DNA of 58,787 nt from positions 1 through 58,787 of the forward strand of contig WGBO01000015.1 of the NCBI GenBank assembly GCA_015494295.1, read 5' to 3'. Below the pieces are notes generated by a model that saw nothing but the letters and a program-made list of their open reading frames with translations, had not been told where the DNA came from and made no database searches. This DNA is from Gammaproteobacteria bacterium (GTDB lineage: Bacteria; Pseudomonadota; Gammaproteobacteria; DSM-19610). The stretch's first letter is position 1, and each line of letters opens with the position of its first letter. A program made the translations under genes and the position numbers. This document shows, piece after piece, positions 8,660 to 20,800 of the stretch.

Positions 8660-9868
8660 TCAATCCTCGATCAGGGCCTTGCAGGTGCTGGTCGCCCATT
8701 GCACGGCCGACAGGTAGGCCTGGCGGATTTCGTCGGTATCGAGGGCGTCGCAGTGGATATTCTCCCAGTCCCCGCGTTCGTAGGCCAGTACGCATTTCAG
8801 CGCCTTACCGTGCGGTCCGCTGTGCCGCAGCAGGGCCTCGGCGATGTGGTCGGCGAGCGGAAGCTGGGTGAGGATTTCCTCCATGGTGTTGTCCATCAGC
8901 GCGTCCAGCGCCGAAAACAGGCCCACGGTGAAATAGGCGTCCGGGTCCGGCTCCTTGCGGGCGCGCGCCAGGTTTTCCGCCATCCTGGCGCGGATCATGG
9001 CCGTTACCACCAGCTCGGCCGGCTTGTCGTCGATGCGGGACATGGCGAGCAGCGTGGTCCAGGCGCGCAGGGCGCTGAGGCCCAGGATGACCACGGCCTG
9101 CTGGATGGAGTCGATCTTGCGCGGCAGGGCCACGGCGGCCGAGTTGACATAGCGCAGGATGCGGAAGCTGAAGGCGACGTCCTGCACGATCAGTTCCTCC
9201 AGTTCGCCCGGCGTGATGTCGGGATCCTGCAGGCGGCTCAGCAGTTTCAGGGTGGCGAGGCGGTTGTTCGGCAGGCTGCGGCCGCGGATGATGCGTGGCT
9301 GCGCGAAAAAATAGCCCTGGAAATAGTCAAAGCCGAGTTCGCGGCAGAGCTCGAACTCCTCGCGCGTCTCGACCTTCTCCGCCAGCAGGCGCAGTGGGTG
9401 GCGGCGCAGTTGGGCGACGTGTTCGCGTATTTCTTCCTCGCTCAGGGCCATGATGTCGATCTTGATGATGTCGGCCAGTTCCACCAGTGCTTGCAGTGAT
9501 TCGCGGTAGATGAAGTCGTCGAGCGCAATGGCGTAGCCCTGTTTGCGCAGGCGGGTCACGCCCGCGACGACGTCCGCGTCAGCCTCGATGTCTTCCAGCA
9601 GTTCAAGCACCACGCGGTCCCTGGGCAGGGAGATGGTGTTCTCGTCGACGAAGAAGGCGCGCGTGAGATTGATGAACGCAAGCTTGTCGCCGACGATGTT
9701 GTCGAGCCCGATTTCCATGAAGGTGTTGACGATGACATCCGAGGTCGCGCGGTCACCGTCCACGAATTCAGCGACGTTGCGCTGTTCGGAACGGAACAGC
9801 AACTCGTAGGCGTAAACCTTCTGCCTGCGGTCGTAGATGGGCTGGCGGCCGATGAATATGTCGCTCAT
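8660..9868 (-). CDS. EAL-HDOD (YuxH-type) signalling protein
   Basis: A 402-residue protein with an N-terminal EAL-type domain (about residues 1-200) and a C-terminal HDOD domain (about 200-400). It opens with the family hallmark IFIGRQPIYDRRQKVYAYEL. The ExLxR (ELLFR), INL, ALDDF, IKID and QGYFF elements remain, but the DDFGTGYSS loop is replaced by DDFIYRES and AEGVET reads AEKVET, as in YuxH-type proteins that are usually unable to hydrolyse c-di-GMP. The HDOD part contains RILRYVNSA and QAVVILGLSALRAW. A role in binding c-di-GMP or partner proteins is likely, not proven. It is convergent with the globin-GGDEF/hyuA pair. Confidence 0.88.
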   Translation of the reverse strand: MSDIFIGRQPIYDRRQKVYAYELLFRSEQRNVAEFVDGDRATSDVIVNTFMEIGLDNIVGDKLAFINLTRAFFVDENTISLPRDRVVLELLEDIEADADVVAGVTRLRKQGYAIALDDFIYRESLQALVELADIIKIDIMALSEEEIREHVAQLRRHPLRLLAEKVETREEFELCRELGFDYFQGYFFAQPRIIRGRSLPNNRLATLKLLSRLQDPDITPGELEELIVQDVAFSFRILRYVNSAAVALPRKIDSIQQAVVILGLSALRAWTTLLAMSRIDDKPAELVVTAMIRARMAENLARARKEPDPDAYFTVGLFSALDALMDNTMEEILTQLPLADHIAEALLRHSGPHGKALKCVLAYERGDWENIHCDALDTDEIRQAYLSAVQWATSTCKALIED

Positions 9869-9978
9869 GAGGGCGTCGGTTACCTTATTATGTGGCGATA
9901 AAGTCTAACAGATTCGTGCCGTTACGCTTCCCGGGGGTTGTCGGCAGGCGGCTGCAAAACTGTTGTGGCCCCGGAATG

Positions 9979-9987
9979 TGCTAAAAT
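9979..9987 (+). promoter_or_regulatory. Extended -10 promoter of the desaturase gene
   Basis: TGCTAAAAT (TG-n-TAAAAT) is an extended -10 element ending 29 bases before the desaturase ATG. No convincing -35 is seen, as is common for extended -10 promoters. Confidence 0.42.
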
Positions 9988-10016
9988 GGCCCTGCAATAC
10001 GTGTTTAGAGGTTTTA

Positions 10017-11216
10017 ATGATTAATTTGTTTTCCGGCTTCTCCTGGCATGCCGGTCTGGTGGATCTCCCCTGGTGGGGCTACCTTCTCGCCGGGTTCGTG
10101 CTGACGCACATCACCATCATCAGCGTGACGGTTTTTCTTCATCGACACCAGGCACACCGCGCCCTCGACCTTCATCCCGCCATCAGTCACTTCTTTCGTT
10201 TCTGGCTGTGGCTGACCACCGGCACGGTGACCCGCGAATGGGTGGCCGTGCACCGCAAGCACCATGCCAGGTGCGAAACCCCGGACGACCCGCACAGTCC
10301 GCAGACCCGCGGTATCCGCACGGTGCTGTGGCGTGGCGCCGAGTTGTACCGGGCCGAGGCCGGGATTGCGGAGACGCTCGAAAAGTACGGTCACGCCACC
10401 CCCGACGACTGGCTGGAGCGGCACCTGTACGCGCGTCATTCGATGCTGGGCATCGCCCTGATGCTGCTCATCGACTATCTGCTGTTTGGCTTCTTCGGTG
10501 TCGCCCTGTGGGCGGTGCAGATGGTGTGGATTCCGTTCTGGGCCGCGGGCGTCATCAACGGCATCGGTCACTGGTGGGGGTACCGCAACTACGAGACGCC
10601 GGACGCCTCGCGCAATATCGCCTGGTTCGGCTTCCTGGTCGGGGGCGAGGAACTGCACAACAACCACCATGCCTTCGCCAGTTCGGCGCGTTTTTCCATG
10701 CGCCGCTGGGAGTTCGATTTCGGCTGGGGCTATATCCGGCTGTTGCAGGCGCTGGGGCTGGCGCGGGTGAAAAAACTCGCGCCCAGGCCGCGTATCGTCG
10801 CCGGCAAGGAGCGGGTCGACATGGATACCGTCAAGGCGGTGGTGATGGCGCGTTTCCACGTCATGGCCGATTACGCGCGCGAGGTGCTGTGGCCGGTGCT
10901 GCGCCAGGAATGCCGTCGCGGTGAATGCCGCAAGGGCCTGCGCATGACGCGCCGGCTGCTGGTGCGCGATCCGGAAACCATGGACGAGCGCAGCCGCGGG
11001 CTGCTGGAAGGCATGCTGGCGCGTTTTTCCGACCTGCGTACGGCCTACCAGTACCGCGAGCAGTTGCAGCAGATCTGGCAGCGTTCGGCGGCCAGTCACG
11101 AGGCGCTGCGGCAGTCGCTGCAGGACTGGTGTCAGCGCGCCGAGGCGACGGGCGTGCGCGCCCTGCAGGAGTTTGCCCGCCGGTTGCGCGGCTACAGCCT
11201 GCAACCCGCCCTGTAG
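10017..11216 (+). CDS. Acyl-CoA/acyl-lipid delta-9 fatty acid desaturase
   Basis: A membrane di-iron desaturase that introduces a double bond into saturated acyl chains. The start is the ATG at 10017 (MINLFSGFSW), preceded by AGAGG at 10007-10011. The three histidine boxes are present: HRHQAH (about residues 42-47), HRKHH and HNNHH, separated by hydrophobic segments. At 399 residues it is longer than the core domain: the last 120 residues or so form a soluble, arginine-rich helical tail ending in RLRGYSLQPAL, a feature I recall from some proteobacterial desaturases. It is a single-gene unit ending at a strong bidirectional terminator. Confidence 0.9.
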   Translation: MINLFSGFSWHAGLVDLPWWGYLLAGFVLTHITIISVTVFLHRHQAHRALDLHPAISHFFRFWLWLTTGTVTREWVAVHRKHHARCETPDDPHSPQTRGIRTVLWRGAELYRAEAGIAETLEKYGHATPDDWLERHLYARHSMLGIALMLLIDYLLFGFFGVALWAVQMVWIPFWAAGVINGIGHWWGYRNYETPDASRNIAWFGFLVGGEELHNNHHAFASSARFSMRRWEFDFGWGYIRLLQALGLARVKKLAPRPRIVAGKERVDMDTVKAVVMARFHVMADYAREVLWPVLRQECRRGECRKGLRMTRRLLVRDPETMDERSRGLLEGMLARFSDLRTAYQYREQLQQIWQRSAASHEALRQSLQDWCQRAEATGVRALQEFARRLRGYSLQPAL

Positions 11217-11234
11217 GCGCGGGCCGACAAACAC

Positions 11235-11263
11235 AAAAAAGCCCGGCCATGCCGGGCTTTTTT
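11235..11263. terminator. Bidirectional intrinsic terminator
   Basis: Perfect 7-bp stem GCCCGGC/GCCGGGC (11241-11257) with a CAT loop, flanked by six A upstream and six T downstream, so it works on both strands. It separates the rightward desaturase from the leftward rpmB-rpmG operon. Confidence 0.9.
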
Positions 11264-11281
11264 GTGCAATGCCGTCAGGGA

Positions 11282-11437
11282 CTACTTGATCTTCGCTTCC
11301 TTGTACATCACGTGCTTGCGCACCACCGGGTCGTACTTCTTGAGCTCCAGCTTGTCGGGCATGGTGCGCTTGTTCTTGGTGGTGGTGTAGTAGTGGCCGG
11401 TGCCGGCGCTGGATACCAGTTTGATCTTGTCACGCAT
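11282..11437 (-). CDS. rpmG: 50S ribosomal protein L33
   Basis: A 51-residue protein ([20 protein letters not shown] at the start, ending MYKEAKIK) matching bacterial L33 of the large ribosomal subunit. It contains no cysteine, so it is the zinc-independent form. It is preceded by a GGAGA ribosome site and lies 11 bases downstream of rpmB, the usual proteobacterial pair. It ends just before the bidirectional terminator. Confidence 0.97.
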   Translation of the reverse strand: MRDKIKLVSSAGTGHYYTTTKNKRTMPDKLELKKYDPVVRKHVMYKEAKIK

Positions 11438-11448
11438 GGGAGTGTCTC

Positions 11449-11685
11449 CTAGACCTTTTCGCCGCGGCTGCGGATGTCGGCGAGCACGGTGTCGATGCCG
11501 AGCTTGTCGATGATACGCATACCCTTGGAGGAAACACGCAGTTTCACCCAGCGGTTTTCGTTTTCCACCCAGAAACGGTGCGTGTGCAGGTTCGGCAGGA
11601 ACCGGCGGCGGGTTTTGTTGTGTGCGTGGGAAACATTGTTACCCGAGATCGGGCGCTTCCCGGTGACCTGACAAACTTTGGACAT
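11449..11685 (-). CDS. rpmB: 50S ribosomal protein L28
   Basis: A 78-residue protein starting [20 protein letters not shown], the standard L28 N-terminus, with the [13 protein letters not shown] segment typical of the family. It is first in the rpmB-rpmG operon and has a good sigma70 promoter about 60 bases upstream. It has only one cysteine, so no zinc-binding cluster is present. Confidence 0.97.
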   Translation of the reverse strand: MSKVCQVTGKRPISGNNVSHAHNKTRRRFLPNLHTHRFWVENENRWVKLRVSSKGMRIIDKLGIDTVLADIRSRGEKV

Positions 11686-11746
11686 TGCTCTATTCCTCAG
11701 AAGAATTCTTGCACGGCCCGCCCCCAGGCGAGCAACGAGAACCGCG

Positions 11747-11775
11747 CTTTATACCAGAGGGGCCGGCGGCAGACA
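11747..11775 (-). promoter_or_regulatory. Sigma70 promoter of rpmB-rpmG
   Basis: On the minus strand TTGTCT (11775-11770) and TATAAA (11752-11747) are separated by exactly 17 bases, giving a near-consensus promoter whose transcript would start about 55 bases before rpmB. Confidence 0.7.
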
Positions 11776-11857
11776 AGGGTTTTCGTGGCGCCGGTCTCTC
11801 GCGTCGTCCCCCTGCCCGGTTCGGACGGAAGATCATTTTGGCTGGATAAACCGTTGC

Positions 11858-12532
11858 TTACAGCCAACCCCGCTGCGCGAAGGAGACCGATTCCTGGTCC
11901 CCGATCACCACGTGGTCGAGCACGCGGATATCCACCAGCGTCAGCGCCTCGCTCAAGCGCCGGGTGATGCGGCGGTCCGCCTGGCTGGGCTCGGCGACGC
12001 CCGAGGGATGGTTGTGGGCGAGGATCAGCGCCGCGGCGTTGTGCTGCAAGGCGCGGCGCACCACCTCGCGGGGGTGCACGCTGGCGCCGTCGACGGTGCC
12101 GCGGAACAGTTCCTCGTAGACGATCACCCGGTGGCGGGTGTCCAGGAACAGGCAGGCGAACACCTCGTAGGGGTATTCACGCAGCCGCGCGCGCAGGTAG
12201 CGGTGCGTGTCCTCGGGGTTGTGCAGGGCGTCGCCGCGTGTCAGCGCCTCGCCCAGGTGCCTGCGCGCCAGTTCCAGGGCGGCCTGCAACTGGGCGAACT
12301 TGGCGTCCCCCAGGCCGCGGGTGCGGCAGAAACGGGCGCGGTCGGCCTGAAACAGGGCGCGCAGGCCGCCGTACTCGCTCACCAGGTCGCGCGCCAGATC
12401 GAGGGCGCTGCGGCCGGCAACGCCCGTGCGCAGGAAGATCGCCAGCAGTTCGGCGTCGGACAGGCTCCGGGCGCCGTTCGCCAGCAGTTTTTCGCGTGGC
12501 CTCTCGGACGCGGGCCAGTGTTGGATCGACAT
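11858..12532 (-). CDS. radC: RadC-family JAB/MPN protein
   Basis: A 224-residue protein starting at the ATG at 12532 ([17 protein letters not shown]); GGGAGG six bases upstream favours this ATG over the TTG two codons earlier. It has an N-terminal helix-hairpin-helix region and the C-terminal metalloprotease-like motif [18 protein letters not shown]. The family is very widespread; despite the name, a direct role in DNA repair was not upheld for E. coli RadC. It is divergent from coaBC, as in Pseudomonas. Confidence 0.94.
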   Translation of the reverse strand: MSIQHWPASERPREKLLANGARSLSDAELLAIFLRTGVAGRSALDLARDLVSEYGGLRALFQADRARFCRTRGLGDAKFAQLQAALELARRHLGEALTRGDALHNPEDTHRYLRARLREYPYEVFACLFLDTRHRVIVYEELFRGTVDGASVHPREVVRRALQHNAAALILAHNHPSGVAEPSQADRRITRRLSEALTLVDIRVLDHVVIGDQESVSFAQRGWL

Positions 12533-12670
12533 GATCAACCTCCCTGTTCATCAGTGTCGTGGATGAATATTCCGGGAGGCATGATGGCCAGCCGCCGGGC
12601 GCCTGTAAAGTCCGCGCGCCGGCAGCGGCCGGGTGTTTTCGCCGGTGGTGCTTCTGGTACACTGACCGGA

Positions 12671-13900
12671 ATGGAATTTCTCGCGCAAAAACAGATTGTT
12701 CTCGGCGTCAGCGGCGGTATCGCGGCGTACAAGAGCGCCGAGCTGGTGCGCCTGCTGAAGGGCGCCGCCGCGCGTGTGCGGGTGGTGATGACGCCCGCCG
12801 CGCGGGAATTTGTCGGCGCACGTACCTTCCAGGCGCTGAGCGGCGAGCCGGTGTGGTGTGAGTGGGGCGACGACCGTACCGCGATGGAGCATATCGAACT
12901 GGCGCGCTGGGCGGACCGTGTCCTGGTCGCGCCCGCCACCGCCGACACCCTGGCGCGGCTGGCGCAGGGGCGGGCGGACGATCTGCTGGCGGCCGTCTGC
13001 CTGGCCAGCGAGCGGCCGCTGGCGGTGGCGCCAGCCATGAACCAGGCCATGTGGCGCAACCCGGCCACCGTCGACAACGTCGGCCTGCTGCGTCGGCGCG
13101 GGGTGGAAGTATGGGGCCCCGCCGAGGGCGAGCAGGCCTGTGGCGAGGTCGGCCCCGGACGCATGCTGGAACCCGCGGAACTGGTGCGGCGCTTGTCGGA
13201 CAGTTTTTCCCGTGGCGCGCTGGCGGGTGTGCGGGTGCTGGTGAGTGCCGGCCCCACGCGTGAACCCGTCGACCCGGTGCGTTACCTGAGCAACCGCAGT
13301 TCCGGCAAGATGGGCTACGCGGTGGCCGCCGCCGCCCGCGAGGCCGGCGCGGCGGTGACGCTGGTCAGTGGCCCGGTGGCGCTGGAGCCGCCGCCCGGCG
13401 TGCGCGTGCTGCGGGTCGAGACCGCCGCCGCGATGCTGGAGGCGGTGCAGGCGCAACTGGCCGAAGGCTGTGATATTTATATTGGCGCCGCTGCGGTCGC
13501 CGATTACCGCCCCGCCGCCCCCGCCGCGGACAAGATCAAGAAGAAGGCCGAAGCCATGCAACTGGCGCTGGAGCCGGTCACCGACATCCTCGCCACCGTG
13601 GCGCGCAGCGAGCCGCGCCCGTTTTGCGTGGGCTTCGCGGCCGAAACAGGGGATTTGATGGCCTGGGCGCAGCGCAAGCGCATGAGCAAGGGCGTGGAAC
13701 TGATCGCCGCCAACCCGGTCGACGGTGGGCGCGGCTTCGATCATGACGACAACGAGCTGCTGCTGGTATGGGAAGGCGGCAGCAAGCGGCTCGAACGCAC
13801 CTCCAAGACCCGCCTGGCGCGCCAGTTGGTCGACGAAATCGCCGTCCGATATGCCGACGCCACAACGTCACAGGGAAACCATGCAGAGCATTCAGCTTAA
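12671..13900 (+). CDS. coaBC: Phosphopantothenoylcysteine decarboxylase / phosphopantothenate-cysteine ligase
   Basis: A bifunctional flavoenzyme of coenzyme A synthesis, 409 residues from the ATG at 12671 ([21 protein letters not shown]). The CoaC half (about residues 1-190) holds GGIAAYK, the catalytic histidine in [26 protein letters not shown], and the active cysteine in [12 protein letters not shown]. The CoaB half follows with [10 protein letters not shown] and the KIKKKAE lysine segment. A candidate -10 (TACACT, 12658-12663) ends only 7 bases before the ATG, and there is no clear ribosome site. The gene overlaps dut by 20 bases. Confidence 0.96.
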   Translation: MEFLAQKQIVLGVSGGIAAYKSAELVRLLKGAAARVRVVMTPAAREFVGARTFQALSGEPVWCEWGDDRTAMEHIELARWADRVLVAPATADTLARLAQGRADDLLAAVCLASERPLAVAPAMNQAMWRNPATVDNVGLLRRRGVEVWGPAEGEQACGEVGPGRMLEPAELVRRLSDSFSRGALAGVRVLVSAGPTREPVDPVRYLSNRSSGKMGYAVAAAAREAGAAVTLVSGPVALEPPPGVRVLRVETAAAMLEAVQAQLAEGCDIYIGAAAVADYRPAAPAADKIKKKAEAMQLALEPVTDILATVARSEPRPFCVGFAAETGDLMAWAQRKRMSKGVELIAANPVDGGRGFDHDDNELLLVWEGGSKRLERTSKTRLARQLVDEIAVRYADATTSQGNHAEHSA

Positions 13901-14336
13901 AATCCTCGACCCGCGCATCGGCGCGGAATTCCCCCTGCCCGACTATGCCACCGACGGTTCCGCCGGCATGGACCTGCGCGCCTGCCTGGAAACCGAACTG
14001 GAACTGGAGCCGGGCGCAACCGAACTGATCCCGACCGGGCTGGCGATTCATATCGGCGACCCGTCGCTGGCCGCGGTGCTGCTGCCGCGCTCCGGCCTCG
14101 GCCACAAGCACGGCATCGTGCTGGGCAACCTGGTGGGCCTGATCGATTCCGATTATCAGGGCCAGTTGTTCGTGTCCTGCTGGAACCGGGGCGACACGAG
14201 TTTCCGCATCGCGCCGGGGGAACGGATCGCGCAAATGGTGTTCGTGCCCGTGGTGCGTGCTTCCTTTGAAGTTGTTGAGGAATTTGTCGATAGTGAACGA
14301 GGGGCCGGAGGTTTTGGACACACCGGCCGCGCCTGA
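13881..14336 (+). CDS. dut: dUTP diphosphatase
   Basis: Trimeric dUTPase of 151 residues that hydrolyses dUTP to dUMP, keeping uracil out of DNA and feeding dTMP synthesis. All five motifs are visible in order: [39 protein letters not shown] and the C-terminal arm GAGGFGHTG. The start is the ATG at 13881 ([12 protein letters not shown]), inside the end of coaBC, which is the usual gene pairing in gammaproteobacteria. It is followed after 36 bases by algC. Confidence 0.97.
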   Translation: MQSIQLKILDPRIGAEFPLPDYATDGSAGMDLRACLETELELEPGATELIPTGLAIHIGDPSLAAVLLPRSGLGHKHGIVLGNLVGLIDSDYQGQLFVSCWNRGDTSFRIAPGERIAQMVFVPVVRASFEVVEEFVDSERGAGGFGHTGRA

Positions 14337-14372
14337 CACACTGACGAGCAGCCACCAGACCAGGGATTGTTG

Positions 14373-17838
<3,466 letters not shown>

Positions 17839-17839
17839 A

Positions 17840-18505
17840 CTACTTGCCGGCCGTTTCCAGTTCCGCTTCCCGTTGCGCCGCCTTCAGTTCCCGGAAGCGC
17901 TTGATGTCGGATTCGAACTTTTCGCGGATGGCCTGCTGTTCCTGCTTGCGGTTTTCGATATAGGCCAGGTTCTGACGGATCTGCGCGCGCGATTCCTGGA
18001 TTTGCCGGGTCAGGCTCTCCGGCACCGGCTTGCCGGCGCGCTCCATGTTGGCGGCGCGGTTCTTCTGGCTGGCGAGGCGCTGGCGGATCTTCTCGATGCG
18101 ACCGTTGGTCACGCGGATGATCGCCTCGATGGCCTCGATCTTGCCGTCGCGGGTGAGGATCATTTCGTCCTCGTTGGTAAAGGTATCGAGGAGTATGCGA
18201 TCCTTGCGTTCCTGCTCGCGCCGCAGGCGATCCTGTTCCGCCTTGATGGCGGCCAGGCGTTGTTCCTCGGCAATCTGCTCGGGTGTCTTGGCGGCGGCGC
18301 GCACGTCGACCACCACGCCCTGGCGGTTCAGCGTCTGGACGCTCTGTTTTGCGTAGCGCGGCGGGATGTGGTCGCCATACTGGACCTGGCCGTTTTCATC
18401 GATCCATTTTTTCAGCTTGCCGGCCTGTGCCGGGGCCATGGGTACGGTAAGCAGGGCGCACAGTCCGAGCGCCGAAAGAATCCTGATGCGAGCGAGCGTT
18501 TTCAT
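17840..18505 (-). CDS. DUF4124 domain-containing secreted/periplasmic protein
   Basis: A 221-residue protein from the ATG at 18505. A cleavable signal peptide is clear (MKTLARIRILSALG, hydrophobic core, cleavage near APAQAG). The N-terminal DUF4124 motif KWIDENGQVQYGDHIPP follows, and then residues 75-221 are highly charged and predicted coiled coil, with many Gln, Glu, Arg and Lys residues. DUF4124 proteins are common in gammaproteobacteria and have no defined function. The longer upstream reading frame is overlap with the tauE-like gene and was not used. Confidence 0.88.
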   Translation of the reverse strand: MKTLARIRILSALGLCALLTVPMAPAQAGKLKKWIDENGQVQYGDHIPPRYAKQSVQTLNRQGVVVDVRAAAKTPEQIAEEQRLAAIKAEQDRLRREQERKDRILLDTFTNEDEMILTRDGKIEAIEAIIRVTNGRIEKIRQRLASQKNRAANMERAGKPVPESLTRQIQESRAQIRQNLAYIENRKQEQQAIREKFESDIKRFRELKAAQREAELETAGK

Positions 18506-18538
18506 GTTGAGCTGTCCGGATAAGAGAGTCATTGCCTG

Positions 18539-19294
18539 GTGGAATTGCTGAATCAGTTCGCGCTGTTCGTCATTTCCCTGCTGGCGAACCTGTTGTCCGC
18601 CTTCTCGGGCGGGGGCGCCGGCCTGATCCAGTTGCCGGCCCTGATCTTTCTCGGGCTGCCGTTCGTGATCGCGCTGGCCACCCACAAAGTCGCCAGTGTT
18701 GCCCTTGGTATCGGCGCGACGGTGCGCCACTTGAGGGAAGGCGGGCTGGAAAAAGGGCTGGCGCTGTTCATACTTGCGACCGGCTTGCCGGGCGTGCTCA
18801 TCGGCGCCAACCTGATCGTGGACATTCCCGGCCGGGCCGCCGAGGTGGCGCTGGGTATCCTCACCGCCGGACTGGGGCTGTATTCCTGGCGGCGCCCCGG
18901 GCTGGGACAACTGGAGAGCCGCCAGCACCGCGACCGGCGCGGTTTCATCGTTGGCGGCCTGGGGTTGTTCGTCATCGGCGCGCTGAACGGCTCGCTTACT
19001 TCCGGCACCGGCCTGTTCGTGACCCTGTGGCTGGTGCGCTGGTTCGGTTTCGAATACAAGCGCGCCATTGCCTACACCCTGGTGCTGGTCGGCGTGTTCT
19101 GGAACGGTATGGGGGCTCTCACCCTGGGGCTGATCGCCGAGATCCGCTGGGACTGGCTGCCCGCCCTGCTGCTCGGCTCCCTGCTCGGCGGCTACTTCGG
19201 CGCCCACCTGGCCATCCGCCAGGGCAACCGCTGGATCAAGCGCGGTTTCGAGATCGTGACCCTCATCATTGGCCTCAAACTCATCCTCGGCTAA
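18539..19294 (+). CDS. TSUP-family (TauE/SafE) membrane transporter
   Basis: A 251-residue polytopic membrane protein beginning with GTG at 18539 (MELLNQFALFVISLLANL). The N-terminal repeat motif SAFSGGGAGLIQLPAL and the ATHKVASVALGIGATVRH segment are typical of the TauE/SafE (TSUP) anion exporters, with a second half-repeat around GALNGSLTSGTGLFVTLWLV. Substrates in the family include sulfite, sulfoacetate and other organosulfur anions; the specific substrate here cannot be read. It is divergent from the DUF4124 gene (33-base gap) and convergent with pyrE. Confidence 0.88.
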   Translation: MELLNQFALFVISLLANLLSAFSGGGAGLIQLPALIFLGLPFVIALATHKVASVALGIGATVRHLREGGLEKGLALFILATGLPGVLIGANLIVDIPGRAAEVALGILTAGLGLYSWRRPGLGQLESRQHRDRRGFIVGGLGLFVIGALNGSLTSGTGLFVTLWLVRWFGFEYKRAIAYTLVLVGVFWNGMGALTLGLIAEIRWDWLPALLLGSLLGGYFGAHLAIRQGNRWIKRGFEIVTLIIGLKLILG

Positions 19295-19316
19295 CCCTCC
19301 GTCCCCTTTTTTTGGC

Positions 19317-19964
19317 TCAGGGCTGGATGCCGTAGCGGGTGCGGTAGGCGGCGATGCGGGTGAGGGCGTCGGCGTAGTCGGGGCGTTCGGCGAGGAATTC
19401 CTGGAGTTCGGCGAGGGTGACGATACTGGCGACCTTGAGGCCGAGATCCTGTTCGACTTCCTGGATGGCGGAGCGGTCGCCCTGGCCGCGTTCCTGGCGG
19501 TCGAGGGCGATGACCACGCCGGCGGCGCTGGCGCCGGCGGCATCGATGATCTGCAGGGATTCGCGGATGGCGGTGCCGGCGGTGATGACGTCGTCGATGA
19601 TCAGCACTCGCCCTTCCAGCGGCGCGCCCACCAGGTTGCCGCCTTCGCCGTGGTCCTTGGCTTCCTTGCGGTTGAAGCACCAGGGGGTGTCGAGGTCGTG
19701 GTGGTCGGCAAGCGCGATGCTGGCGGCCGCGGCCAGCGGGATGCCCTTGTAGGCCGGACCGAACAGCACGTCGAAGCCGATGCCGGCATCGATGATGGCC
19801 TGGGCGTAGAAGCGACCGAGGCGGGCCAGGTGGCTGCCGCGATTGAACAGGCCGGCATTGAAGAAGTAGGGGCTGACGCGCCCGGACTTGAGGGTGAACT
19901 CGCCGAAGCGCAGCACGCCGGCGTCGATGGCGAATTCGAGAAATTCCTGCTTGTAGGCTTGCAT
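19317..19964 (-). CDS. pyrE: Orotate phosphoribosyltransferase
   Basis: A 215-residue enzyme that joins orotate to PRPP to form OMP in pyrimidine synthesis. The PRPP-binding signature [16 protein letters not shown] is intact, and [14 protein letters not shown] and YKGIPLAAA are further OPRTase motifs. The start is the ATG at 19964 ([12 protein letters not shown]); the residues encoded upstream of it are not conserved-looking. It is divergent from the exonuclease III gene, the position that crc holds beside pyrE in Pseudomonas. Confidence 0.97.
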   Translation of the reverse strand: MQAYKQEFLEFAIDAGVLRFGEFTLKSGRVSPYFFNAGLFNRGSHLARLGRFYAQAIIDAGIGFDVLFGPAYKGIPLAAAASIALADHHDLDTPWCFNRKEAKDHGEGGNLVGAPLEGRVLIIDDVITAGTAIRESLQIIDAAGASAAGVVIALDRQERGQGDRSAIQEVEQDLGLKVASIVTLAELQEFLAERPDYADALTRIAAYRTRYGIQP

Positions 19965-20026
19965 GGTATCCACCGGGAATGAAAAAGCTCCGGTATGATA
20001 CACGCGCAACAACGACAGGAGAACGC

Positions 20027-20800
20027 ATGCGCATCATTACCGCCAACCTCAACGGCATCCGCTCGGCGGCCCGCAAGGGCTTTTTCGTCTGGATGACGCG
20101 CCAGCGCGCCGACGTGGTGTGCATTCAGGAAACCAGGGCGCAGGTCGACCAGTTGCAGGACCGGGTGTTCTGGCCGCGCGGCTGGCACGCGTATTTCCAC
20201 GATGCCGAGAAGAGGGGGTACAGCGGCGTGGCGATCTACAGCCGGCGCAAGCCCGACCAGGTGATCGAGGGCCTGGGCTGGCCGGATGTGGACGCCGAGG
20301 GGCGCTATCTGGAGGTGTGCTTCGGGCCCCTCAGCGTGGTGTCGCTGTACATGCACTCGGGGTCGTCCAGCGAGGAGCGGCAGCAGAAGAAGTTCGACAT
20401 GATGGATCGTTTCATGCCCTACCTTCGCAAGCTGCGCCGCAACCGCCGCGAATACGTGATTTGCGGTGACTGGAATATTGCTCACCGTCAGATCGACCTC
20501 AGGAACTGGCGCGGCAACCAGAAGAATTCAGGCTTCCTGCCCGAGGAGCGGGCGTGGATGGACGAGTTGTTCGGAGCGGCCGGTTTTGTGGATGCCTTTC
20601 GGGTGGTCGACCCGCGTCCCGACCAGTACACCTGGTGGTCCAACCGCGGCCGCGCCTGGGAGAAGAACGTGGGCTGGCGCATCGATTACCAGGTGGTCAC
20701 GCCGGCCATGGCCAGGCGGGTGCAGAAGGCGCGCATCTACAAGGAAAAGCGATTTTCCGACCACGCGCCGCTGATCATGGATTACGACTACCCCTTATGA
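20027..20800 (+). CDS. xthA: Exonuclease III-family AP endonuclease (positional counterpart of crc)
   Basis: A 257-residue protein from the ATG at 20027, with AGGAGA at 20017-20022. It keeps the ExoIII active site: Glu35 in VCIQETRA, Asp/Asn in CGDWNIAH, Asp in WRIDYQ, and Asp/His in FSDHAPL. It should cleave AP sites and remove 3' blocking groups. Overall it also resembles Pseudomonas Crc (RREY-x-x-CG, ERAWMDE, DQY-WW), and the location next to pyrE is that of crc, but Crc has lost these catalytic residues. It is translationally coupled (ATGA) to the transporter downstream. Confidence 0.9.
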   Translation: MRIITANLNGIRSAARKGFFVWMTRQRADVVCIQETRAQVDQLQDRVFWPRGWHAYFHDAEKRGYSGVAIYSRRKPDQVIEGLGWPDVDAEGRYLEVCFGPLSVVSLYMHSGSSSEERQQKKFDMMDRFMPYLRKLRRNRREYVICGDWNIAHRQIDLRNWRGNQKNSGFLPEERAWMDELFGAAGFVDAFRVVDPRPDQYTWWSNRGRAWEKNVGWRIDYQVVTPAMARRVQKARIYKEKRFSDHAPLIMDYDYPL

